64,000 nucleotides of DNA from Glandiceps talaboti. Taxonomy: Eukaryota; Hemichordata; Enteropneusta; Spengelidae. Position 1 is the stretch's first letter. Every line of letters begins with the position of its first letter. A program made the translations under genes and the position numbers. Below are positions 54,036 to 64,000 of this stretch, piece after piece. The stretch lies in assembly GCF_964340395.1 (NCBI RefSeq), contig NC_135551.1, positions 16,033,003-16,097,002 of the forward strand, written 5' to 3'. Below the pieces are notes generated by a model, which saw only the letters and a list, made by a program, of their open reading frames with translations, searched no databases and had not been told where the DNA came from.

Positions 54036-54360
54036 AGCTGTGAAGTAAAATGATGTTCTCGAAGTACGAAGCTGAAAGGTCAGTAACGATAATCTTATCT
54101 CAATTGAATTAGGCGCCAAAATATGATGCTACAGTAAGACAGTCTGGTAAGACCACTACGATAAAGTTAATCCTTGGAGATTGTAGTTGTGTTCCGTACC
54201 TGGGTTACTGTTTTCAACATTTCCTGGATTACCAACGAGTGACAATAAAGCGGATTTACCTGTGAAGTTAAAATGATGTTCTCGAAGTACGAAGCTGAAA
54301 GGTCAGTAACGATGATCTTACATCAATTGAATAATGCGCCAAAATATGATGCGACAGTAT
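54036..54360. repeat. Approximately 222-bp tandem duplication
   Basis: 'tgaagt(t)aaaatgatgttct' and 'cgaagtacgaagctgaaagg' followed by 'tcagtaacgat' occur at 54041 and again at about 54263, with 'gcgccaaaatatgatgc' in each. The 90-codon frame starting in the second copy is not open in the first. Confidence 0.85.
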
Positions 54361-55383
54361 GTACGTCATCCTTCGTGGAAATCTGCGCAAACACTGAGGC
54401 ACTTTACGCTTCTTCAATAACGGAACGTGTGAATACTAATAAGTCCTCACATAGAGTAACTGTAACGACGTCGTTGCTTCATTCACAGCTAGCTAGAGAT
54501 ATGAAACTTTGTAGAAACGTTTTCATCACATCCCAACAACGTTAAGCGATGTCATTATCTGTGAAATGTGTGAAAATATTAATATGCAATTGTTGATACA
54601 ATCTTGAACTAAGTGTATATATTTCAAGGAATTTACTCGAAATCCCCTAAACCAATACCTTAATAACAGTAGAGGATATGAATTGCCTGTAAAATCCGAC
54701 GATTGTATTGTTATTATGACATCATATACCATTAAAGTATAAATATTCGTTGTCGTGAATTTAACAAGTCTCTGCAAAGGCAGTGTAAGGGACACCGTGT
54801 CGGGGCGCCCTCACACATCGGTCAACACCTCGACGTATCTATACAGTCTATTGAAAAACGTTACCATATGTATAACTTTTCATACAGCAATTTGTGTTAA
54901 TCACATATCAATGAATATATAGAAGTACTAATATCATGTATATTCGAAGTTGATAGGTCAAAGGTTGTTATGTCAACAATTTGATCCCATATTCTTTGTG
55001 AAAGCAGGACTTGAATGATTTCCAACTTGCCAGGGAGCTGGGAAAAGTTCTATAGCGTGACTGTCATTAGAACTAGCGTAAGAATCATAGACAAAGGACA
55101 GAGTATGTTAAAGCGTAATGACATGTATACATGTATAACTAATGCAGTAGGAATTTTAATGTGTAACAAACAAATATTAAACATTCTTATTAAAAAGTTC
55201 ATTTTAGTCGTGCATGCATGTTATAAGCAGTAATGTTGTTGATGAGTGGAATTGTTAGTCAATGATCATGACAACTCATAAGGCGATGATAAAACGTCTT
55301 ATTCTCAATACCAAACTCTAGTCTGTTACATTTACAGTTAAGCATGGTATCAGTTAAACTGGTGAACTAATCTGGTAAACTAT
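54361..55383. other. Intergenic DNA with a DR1-like site
   Basis: No gene recognised. AGGTCAAAGGTTG at 54955-54967 is a DR1-type nuclear-receptor half-site pair. Confidence 0.35.
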
Positions 55384-55386
55384 TTA

Positions 55387-57427
55387 GGGACCGGTCAGTT
55401 TCTTCGGCCTGGGGGGGGGGGCGGTGGATTGGTAGGGGGGTCACCCTGTTTTTCAAATTGGCAGTAGGGGGGTCATGCTGTTTTTAAAATTGTGGAAGGG
55501 GGGGGGGGTCATTGTGTTTTAGATTGTGATGGAAGAAAAAAATCCTTTCTACAATGGCGTAGCCTTGTCTGAAATGTGGTACATGTCAATATTTGTTCTT
55601 GTCCCTGTTTCTTACATGAATTCTTTAACATTACTTATTAGTTCAAACCTAACTATACATATTCATATACATTGTACATGTACCGGTATTACCTAGCTAC
55701 CACACTAGTTACAGAACATGTCATGTAAATGCTTGGCTGTTTCACAATCAATGCTTCACTTATATTGCAGTTTGGGGCAAAAGTGAACTTGAAGGTTTCG
55801 TAATGGTAATTTTCATAGATAGTTTATAAATGAAGTTAATCTAAATTGTTCTACTCGTCATGCTATTGACACTACAAATCACCACATCTCATCAGATTCC
55901 AGTTACTATTATACACTAGGTATGACCACCTAAAGTTCTCTAAGATACCGGTGACTTTATTATACATGCAATATTAATGCCCCTATATACTAATGTTACG
56001 TGTCCATTTTATGTGATATGAGAAACTCATTTAAAAACGTTTTACGTTAGCTTTTCGAAGCTTGGAAATATTACCTCAATGGTTATGAATAACCTAAATA
56101 TTGCCTTTTAAGTTAGTATCTCAAGCAAAAAACTCCAGATCTGCCAGGTGAAAAACCCCAAGGACTCCCTCACCCCCAGAGGTCACTCATACATTCAACC
56201 AACAATCAGATGCACCAACAACCTTTTTACTGTCATAATGGTATTAAACTTTTCTTAAATATTTTCACCCTCTTCTAATTTGATATGATATTGTCTTTTC
56301 AAGATCTGAAACGTTTGCCAAGATAGTCTAAAATTGCCTTAAACTCCAAATCTCCCCTACCAATGATACTACCATTATAGATGTGCTGACCTTTACTACA
56401 TGTATATAATGATGCCATTTAAACTTTTTATGAACATATTTCAACCCTTAGTGTAAGTTATAAAGAATAGTTTCTGATACTTGCTGTCTTGTAAAGCATG
56501 GATTAAGTTAATGGTTGAAAGGGTCTGAATGGCCTAAATATTGGCTTTAAGAGTAAAAATCCTCCAGGGTTTCTAGAGACCCCCTCAGACCCACCACATG
56601 AGGTGGGCATATTCCAGTCTCAAGCTCTTCCCCTCTTACTGTCAAGATGCTATCAAAGTATATTTCAAAAGTATTTCAACCCTATGTAGTTGCTTTTAAC
56701 ATGTTGGTGTTGTCTTGTAAGGCTTGGAAATTATTGTCTGAAAGGGTCTGAATAGTCTCAAAATTGACTTTTCAGAGTTAAAAACCTCCAGGGCTTCTAG
56801 GGGGAGACCCCTCGGACCCCCTCCCACATGAGGTGTACACATTCTAGTCTCAAGATCTTCCCCCTACCTCTTACTGTCAAGATCCTATCAAACTATATTT
56901 CAAAAATATTTCAACCTTATGTAGTTGCATTTTACATGTTGGTGCTGTCTTGTAAAGCTTGGAAATTATTTTCTGAAAATGTCTGAATAGTCTCAAAATT
57001 GACTTTTCAGAGTTAAAAACCTCCTGGGCTTCTAGGGAGAGACCCCCTAGGACCCCCATAAGAGATGTACATATTCCCTTCTCAAGCTTTCCTACCTTTC
57101 ACTGCCAAGATGCTATTAAACTCCTTTTCGAATATATTTACCCTGTGTAGTCAATAATTATAAATATGATAGAGCTAACCCGGGATCTTATAAAGTAGAT
57201 GCAAGACAGTCAAGCAGTCCACACTGAGTCACGATAAAAAATACCTGTCATGCGAATATTATATATGGGGGGGGGGGTCATCATGTTTTAGAATTAAGTG
57301 ATAGGGGAGGGGGGGGGGTCAGCCTGTTTTTGTTTTTACAGATAGGGGGGGGGGGTCAGTGACTTTTTGTCGGTCCGATTTAAGAATCCACCGCCCCCCC
57401 CCCAGGCTGGAGAAACTGACCGGTCCC
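55387..57427. mobile_element. 2.04-kb non-autonomous PIF/Harbinger-like transposon
   Basis: Terminal inverted repeats of about 44 bases: gggaccggtcagtttctt at the left, mirrored at the right by gagaaactgaccggtccc, both followed inward by a G-tract and ggcggtggatt. TTA flanks both ends (55384-55386, 57428-57430), fitting the TWA three-base duplication of PIF/Harbinger. No transposase frame. The interior holds short tandem 'gggggtca..ctgttttt' units near each end and a 223-234-bp tandem repeat ('ctgaaagggtctgaatagtc' at about 56515, 56738 and 56972). Confidence 0.8.
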
Positions 57428-57534
57428 TTAGTCGGGATTTCAGGTGTCATGTTGACAACGTTGGCGTCAAATCACCGACCGATACTACTATCACGTGATT
57501 GTTGGTATAGGGTCAAGGGTTAAGAGATATATGA

Positions 57535-57550
57535 AGGTCATGCTAGGTCA
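57535..57550 (+). promoter_or_regulatory. DR4 nuclear-receptor-like site 1
   Basis: AGGTCA-tgct-AGGTCA: two perfect half-sites with four-base spacing, the arrangement bound by thyroid hormone receptor- or LXR-type heterodimers with RXR. Sequence match only. Confidence 0.4.
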
Positions 57551-57633
57551 ACATATATCACTGCACTGCAGACCAACCAATAATAAATTTACTAGAGTGT
57601 CGTTGGTTTTGTCAATGGTTGAAAGCAATGTAC

Positions 57634-57656
57634 AGGTCATGCTAGGTCATAGGTCG
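57634..57656 (+). promoter_or_regulatory. DR4 nuclear-receptor-like site 2 with third half-site
   Basis: The same AGGTCA-tgct-AGGTCA about 100 bases after the first, followed after one base by AGGTCG. The identical spacer suggests local duplication. Confidence 0.4.
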
Positions 57657-57659
57657 TAA

Positions 57660-59490
57660 CAGCTCAGCTACTTGTTTATATTAAATGTTGAGAACACTGT
57701 TACAAATAAGAAGTACGACTTAGTAGCTATGTGAGAGACAGTGTATCTCATAGAATTCAGTGTTTGTACAAGTATACCGTATTCATTTGTGAACTGCCAC
57801 TCTGGTTTATTACAAAATACACACAGGTTTACATTTTAAACATTAATAGCCATAGTAATAATCGTTTGATAGTAACTCATATCATCAGTGGACTGAGATT
57901 ATGATATGAATATTTTGGTTTATGCAAAACATTTTCAATAACAATTTTAGATGTGAAGTCTTTACGTTTCAGCAGACATTATGTTTTGTATTCTTGAGAC
58001 ATTATAATAGACATAAATTATCACTGACTACATGTATAGTATAGGTTGTTTATCTATATCATATGTTAACATGACATGTTTTCATCTGTAATTACCCAAC
58101 ATAATCATTCACATGCATAAAGTCAAATACAAACATATTTATATATTCTTTTATTTATTTATCTATATTGGGAGATTTTGTAAGCAAATAATTCTAGTAA
58201 AAACTCAAACATGGCAATTTCATATTTCTACAACAATTATTAAAGAACGAAATACAATATTAATGATATCATATCATTCTTATTTAATTATCATATTCAT
58301 ATGCAGCCAACGAACCACCATAACAGTCCTTCATATTAAGACTGTTGACATAGGATGACATTAGACGCAATTCAGAAAGTAGACTTATGTACATAGTCTG
58401 CTAGGATATAGACTTTCCCTCTGTCAGAATGTATTTATAGTTAAATCGAAAACAGTAATAGTACAAAACAACTGAGTATAATATGAAAAGACTGAATATA
58501 TTCATCAACTTGGTAGATAGCACTACATAGGTTATACTACATTAAGCATTTTAACCTTGTATTTGTCATTCTGATAGGAATTGTTGACCAGGATAGATAG
58601 AAAACTCAACACTAAAAAGTTGAACGACTTGTACAATAAGTTGCTTACAATTATATTAAACTGAAATAACATTTTTAAAAAAAACTACTACAACGTTATC
58701 ATTGAACGGTTACAAACGTTCTACAAAATATTTCAAGACATTCAATTAAATTATTTATCGCTCTGTTTGTTCTTTTTTTTCTTTTGCTTTCAGTGATACA
58801 TTGACTTTCCTTTGGTATACAATGGACGTTTTCAGTCAGCATATACAGTTAATGTTAACAACAATGCCAGTAACTTAATCATACACCAATTAGTTGACTG
58901 ATAGCGTTTACTCCAATTGTTACTGATAACATTTAAAACAAATAAACAAACTAGTGTAATTTTCACTGGAAATGTTCAGTGTCTAGTCTGGTCTATAGGT
59001 GATCATATGACACACTTTAAGCCTATAAAACCAACATCAACATCAATTGAAAGTAAATATATGTAATCCATAACATGTAAAGGAAATAACAATCCAGTGA
59101 AACGTTTAGTGTCTGGCATGGTCTGGTCTGGTCTGGTATGTAGGTGATTTCCACACGAGATACACATATGTGCTAGCTTGTACATTTTGGGATATGTGCA
59201 GACCGATACCATACACGATTCATAATGTGATATCAAATCAAAATATTAACTTTTCGTGCTAATTTAACCTATGTATTGCTTGTCCTATGTACATCTTGTA
59301 TAGATGTTGTAAGGGAATAACACTTTGTTTCAATATTTCTTAAGTTTCATGGATATTCAACGGCCTCGACAACATTGTATACACTATCTATGCTGATTTC
59401 TCTGATCTGTGACAAATGACGGTATAATGATTGGCTACACTCTTATTTACGACGTTATGAAGTATCCACAGTGAACCTTGTACATCCTAG
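57660..59490. other. Intergenic DNA, nothing recognised
   Basis: AT-rich sequence with no supported gene or element. Confidence 0.45.
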
Positions 59491-59559
59491 CACTAAGATG
59501 TGCACATCCTAGTGGTCATATCAAATGCTAGTGCTTGGAAGAAGAGCACAACTATCACG

Positions 59560-60265
59560 GTACCGGCTGTGTGCCCCATAGCCCAGTTACAGCACAGGGG
59601 CTTGGAATTGCCCATACTTGTTTACAAAAAAGTGTTTTTTGTTTATTGTTTACTTTCTTTCTTTACCTTTCAAGCTCCTGTGGTTACAGGTTATATTTTT
59701 CCACAGCCCTGGTACATGGTTGTGAAAAATATACATGATGCATAGATGTGGTATACCACATCTTTGCCATGACTGTTTAGCACATCCCAGTACCATGGTT
59801 GTATACTGCACAGTTATGCACACACACATGTAAAAGCTATGGTGGAATGGTACCCTGTTGCAACCCTTCTTTTCATATCCGACTAGCATTGCTCACACAG
59901 CTGGTAAATGGCTGTGGAAAATACCGCTGTTACAGCCATGTTGATATGCATGTAGCTGGTTCATGGCTATGGGAAATACCTACGTTACAGCTTTGCTCAC
60001 AGCTGGTATATGGCTGTTGGAAAAGCTTGTGTACCTGGACGTCATAAAAATCTATACTGCATTGGTATCTTTAATGTCCGTATTACATTGATGTTGGCAT
60101 ACCAATCTGTACAATCTAGGTATGTTACACATAGTGTGTTGGTCAGAGCTGTTACAGGGATATTGTATATATAGCTGGTACAGCTCCGTGGCTCGACTGA
60201 CCTGGTACAGCTATGTGCACAACCCTGTCCACGGTACATTGTATGAAAATGTTACAGGGATGTGC
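59560..60265. repeat. Degenerate tandem repeats (ggttacag...tggctgtgg)
   Basis: At least six poorly conserved units of about 50-90 bases built on 'agctggtacatggctgtgg' and 'gttacag(c/g)'. Examples are ccctggtacatggttgtg (59706), agctggttcatggctatg (59954) and agctggtatatggctgtt (60002). Open frames over it on both strands are probably incidental. Confidence 0.6.
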
Positions 60266-60688
60266 AAGGTTCACTGCGCTAGATCATGTATTTAGTAATC
60301 TTGAAAGTCCACAGTCATATACATTTCAGTTTTTATAGCATTGCCACACCTAGTATATGGAGAGTTACTGCTCGTTCAAAGGCGTTTATACCAATAGTTC
60401 AGTTGTTAGTTGTATGGGGAAAAGAGGAGATGGCTTGACTTGTTCTGTATTTGTACCTAAATAAATAAAAAAAAGGAGTATTAGACCATATTAGTGATTG
60501 GTACTTTGATACATGTACATGATGATACTGTAAAACAGATCGAAGTGTGCTTTCAAGTTATTTAAATTCGGCCGAAATGGTATCAATGATCTCCTGACGT
60601 GAAGGTATTTTGTTGACCATATAACTGATTTGCGATTCTCTCTTTTTGTTTCTCAAGGCTTACGATCTCAACTATCCACTTACCATGA

Positions 60689-60971
60689 CTAATTACTTTT
60701 CTTGTAGTCATTGATCAATGCAACCAATTGTTTTCTGCCAATTTTGTTGAGTAATTTCTCAAGGAAATCCAAATTATTTGCTGCAATCACTGCCTTGTCC
60801 TGTAGATATATGAATATATCTACAGGGTCACTCAATCTTTCCAATTCACCCCGTGGAATTTCCTGATCTTTGAGAAATTTCCTCATTTTCTCGACGTCCT
60901 TCTTCTCAAGTCTATCACCGATGTCTACGTAGAGAATACGTAAGGGGTGAATATACCCAGTTCCACGTTCT
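60689..60971 (-). CDS. ROCO-DED gene, terminal death-effector domain exon
   Basis: After a TACTTTCAG acceptor the exon reads LRILYVDIGDRLEKKDVEKM, then RKFLKDQEIPRGELERL, VDIFIYLQDK, and LDFLEKLLNKIGRKQLVALI. This is the six-helix DED pattern, with helix 6 carrying R-K-Q-L in place of R-x-D-L. The stop TAG is at 60691-60689. A donor-like ATG|GTAAGT lies five bases after the stop, so a 3' UTR intron is possible. With the first helix included it is clearly a DED and not a CARD. Confidence 0.85.
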
Positions 60972-61960
60972 CTGAAAGTACGAAATATGATAACTGTGCA
61001 AGTTCATGTAATATGATTCAATCTTCCAAGTAATCTGATTCATACTATTTATAATATTTCATTGTGTTCTTGATACAGGGAAATACTAGCTATATTCTTC
61101 GATAAAGACATGATATGATCAGTCTTGGTATATGGCATGGAAGTGTAATGCAGCAGGGATCAAAAGAGCATTGCGTTGTATGGATTAGGTAGGCGTGTAC
61201 AGCCATAACCTATGAGACACCAATATTTTCCTTGTCTGTGTTTATACATACGCGGCGAGCTTACACACGAGAGCAAAATATTACGGTTTTTTTTTTTTAA
61301 ATTACATGCACTAAATGAACTGCTTTGACTGTTTTGTAGTAATCCGACACATTGAGGTGGCAGAGATTATTTGAGTGTCAATCGTGAGAGTTCAGTTCCT
61401 CTCAATACTGGGATGTATAATGTGAACGATCCACATCTCTCCATGGTCGTATAGTTATTCATTGCTAGGTTATAAAGGATTTAATACCGTTTCCTCCCTA
61501 CCATTTAAAGGATGGGATTGAGTGTCTGTAAAGCAGTACTTTACAGTTGTGTACACATTTTTAAGTCCGTTGTAAAATCATAAATCCAATGAGAAATTGT
61601 GGATGGTTTGTTACTTTTACTTACCTACGGCTATCGTGTCTCGTCGCATCTATAGCTTCAAGATAATAATAAAAAAAGGAAGGTTAGGACATTTGCTTAA
61701 ATGCTGAATGTGTGAACTTGTCATTCATTCCTCTAAGCGTCTGAGCTTGAACTGGAAATTATTTCAATTAATAAATAGTATCCTTAAAATACCTGACATG
61801 ATATAAATGATTTAAAGTTCGCTTTCTTACGGATACTTTCCCCATAGAATACTAAACAAAAAATGTAAATATAAATTATCAATTATGGTAATATGTAGGA
61901 GTGTATGCAAATACAAACACCATACAATTATTTCGCGTTCTTAGTTTATAGTTGTTTGTT

Positions 61961-62024
<64 letters not shown>

Positions 62025-63404
62025 AGTCTGTTTGTTTGTTTGTTTACATTTCAACATTGTGTGTTTATGATAGAGATTTCTCTACAAGGCAAAATGTATT
62101 TTTCGAAATAAAGAGAGCGCAAATACGGATATTTCATATTTGTTATCCTTTCAATAACACTTACTTGCAATTGTAGAATACCATATTCTCAAATCTTCTA
62201 CCTTGAAAGGAATACGACTTCTGCTACAAATGACATGCCCTTTCCTGAGAGGACCATCATCACGTGTATCGATGGCAACGCATCTATCGTCATCGACACC
62301 TGGTATCAATTTACCTGGTTCATGATGCTTACAAGGACACTTCAGAGAGGCACGATAAGATAAACCAGGACAATAGGTTTTAATCAATGCTGACAATTCT
62401 GCCTCTACTGTTTCCCTGACGTTTGTCACCATCTCAGGGTTTAGCTCTGTGATATATCTTCCTCCCAGTGACAGAACTCTCATCTCAATATCAGAACCAG
62501 TTTTACACAGAGTGACCTGGACAATTCCATCGTTATTTCTTGGTATACGAGAACGGTGTTTCACTAACACTGGGTTCTGACGCCATTTCCTGGAGCATCT
62601 CACGACCAATTTGTAATACAGTCCCTCGGGCAGGAAATTGCCAGGGAAGTGGAAGTAGATAGGGCAACAGGCTATACTATCTGTAGGACAAATGATGTCG
62701 TCTTTCTCGTCGTCACCTCTTGTGAGAAGGGATGGCAGATAATAGACATTCGACTGAGGACTAGCATCTGTTGGGCAAGGTACATAACACATGATGTCAA
62801 ACTTTTCCATTATCTTCAGGAGAATTTCCTTGTCATGTATACGACCTTTCTCGTTGAGTATGTGATCCAGTAGACTCTCAAGTAAGCGCCCTTCATTAGA
62901 CAATTCATCAACCATGTTGCGTAGTGTAATTGGAAAGCGTGGTAGTTCTTGGGTAATAACCAGCTTGAATAGGTTGACTAACCATCCGACATCTAGGATA
63001 ACCGTATCCTTAAGCTCTGGCTCAGCAACATAATGTACGATCTCGCCCACACTGTGGTAAAATTCCAAAGCCTTATCTACATCTTCTCGTTTCATATTTA
63101 TGCTCTCTCCTATTTCGTAAACCTCGTGTAGCTTTAACACCTGATTTTTCAGCTTTCTGAATGTGAGTTCAAGGTGAATCCACTTTACAGGTACTTCGCC
63201 AAGGAAGAAATATTCCTCGGCTAGTGACTTAATCCGTTGACGGAGTTCTTCGATCTTCGGATCGGACGGTGTGTCTCCCTCTCTCGATTTGTTGTCAACA
63301 GCAATCATGTCAACAAGATGCACACTGGCAGCTACACAGTGTTTACGTATGTAGTCGTAGATGTCTCGTAGTCGTTCCTCTGCCAATTGTTCTCTATTAC
63401 GACA
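60689..63404 (-). CDS. 3' part of a ROCO (Roc-COR) protein with C-terminal death-effector domain
   Basis: Four exons join in frame: 63404-62165, 61851-61831, 61655-61625 and 60971-60689. The first, large exon gives the end of the Roc GTPase domain (AVDNKS) and the whole COR dimerisation domain: VPVKWIHLELTF, YHSVGEIVHYV, VILDVGWLVNLFKLVI. It then gives a beta-rich part (FPGNFLPEGLYYKLVVRC) and a Cys/His-rich tail (LKCPCKHHEPG, then DDDRC) like that of invertebrate MFHAS1-like ROCO proteins. The last exon is a DED that ends the protein. ROCO proteins are GTP-regulated dimers; a DED would couple them to death or inflammatory complexes. The P-loop and any LRR or ankyrin part lie beyond the window. 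Confidence 0.88.
61625..61655 (-). CDS. ROCO-DED gene, 31-nt small exon
   Basis: 31 bases between TCTTGAAG and GTAAGTAAA, encoding PIDATRHDSR. It shifts the phase from 1 to 2, as needed to join the DED exon; skipping it would break the frame. Confidence 0.7.
61831..61851 (-). CDS. ROCO-DED gene, 21-nt microexon
   Basis: 21 bases between TTTGTTTAG and GTAAGAAAG. Together with the preceding base it encodes IFYGESI and keeps phase 1. Supported by consensus splice sites on both sides and perfect frame continuity to the next two exons. Confidence 0.7.
61965..62028. repeat. (GTCT)n microsatellite
   Basis: GTCT tract inside the intron between the COR exon and the microexon of the ROCO-DED gene. 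Confidence 0.97.
62165..63404 (-). CDS. ROCO-DED gene, Roc end and COR exon
   Basis: 1240 bases between TTTTTCAG and GCAA|GTAAGT. The exon encodes 413 residues: the C-terminal Roc helix at about 1-60, COR-A at about 65-235 and COR-B at about 240-350, then the Cys-rich segment CPGLSYRASLKCPCKHHEPG. It lacks an initiator ATG, so the gene continues upstream; the TTG at 63386 is internal. Confidence 0.92.
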
Positions 63405-63570
63405 CTGAAAAAAATGATATACCGAAATATATGTATAGTGTACACAAATTAGGCATGTGTTACAATTCTGTAACCTTTAACCCAAACATTTCAGTCAAGA
63501 ACAACATTTCATGGCAAGAAGATAAATCTATTTTATAAACGTGTTTAGGACAAGTGATGAACTGAAATGC

Positions 63571-63670
<100 letters not shown>

Positions 63671-63725
63671 CTCGGTGAGTATCAATCTGCTAATACAGTG
63701 CTCTATACCGCAGTGGCAGAGCGTA

Positions 63726-64000
<275 letters not shown>

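Noticed and set aside
62649-62873. Plus-strand 74-codon frame
   Set aside because: Shadow of the COR exon on the minus strand.

Overview
This window is AT-rich nuclear DNA from a multicellular animal, probably a marine invertebrate. The evidence is genes split by canonical GT-AG introns, a nuclear-encoded mitochondrial ribosomal protein, a Roc-COR (ROCO) protein joined to a death-effector domain (DED), a DIRS/Ngaro-type retroelement, many small inverted-repeat transposons, and very long microsatellites. ROCO plus death-fold repertoires of this kind are expanded in amphioxus, hemichordates, echinoderms and some lophotrochozoans. I cannot name the species from sequence alone.

Layout. 1-77: CT microsatellite. 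1093-4496: decayed tyrosine-recombinase retroelement with reverse transcriptase, RNase H and recombinase remnants, whose terminal repeats fit the split-direct-repeat order A1-ORFs-B1-A2-B2. 6.8-15.5 kb: a non-coding block present in three diverged copies, interrupted by a 54-bp minisatellite at 12.57-13.31 kb. 16.64-17.10 kb: an inverted pair of hammerhead-ribozyme-like sequences. 18.48-18.93 kb (minus): two 5' exons of a probable DED gene. 22.0-28.35 kb: another duplicated non-coding block plus microsatellites. 28.5-39.4 kb: mostly unique, gene-poor DNA with large ATCT/CATA/CT tracts. 39.5-40.9 kb: a possible LINE 3' remnant and a tandem duplication. 42.9-52.9 kb (minus): a complete seven-exon MRPS15 gene, reconstructed with every intron phase agreeing; most of its introns carry a non-autonomous element or a foldback. 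53.3-57.4 kb: a further MITE, 75-bp tandem repeats, and a 2.04-kb Harbinger-like element. 57.5-57.7 kb: two DR4 nuclear-receptor-like sites. 59.5-60.3 kb: degenerate tandem repeats. 60.69-63.40 kb (minus): the last four coding exons of a ROCO-DED gene, including a 21-nt microexon. 63.6-64.0 kb: TA microsatellites flanking a perfect 76-bp inverted repeat.

All three recognised genes lie on the minus strand. MRPS15 is housekeeping. The ROCO-DED gene and the separate DED gene are probable cell-death or innate-immune signalling components that could interact through DED-DED contacts, which is an inference. Everything else that can be recognised is transposon-derived or simple-sequence DNA.
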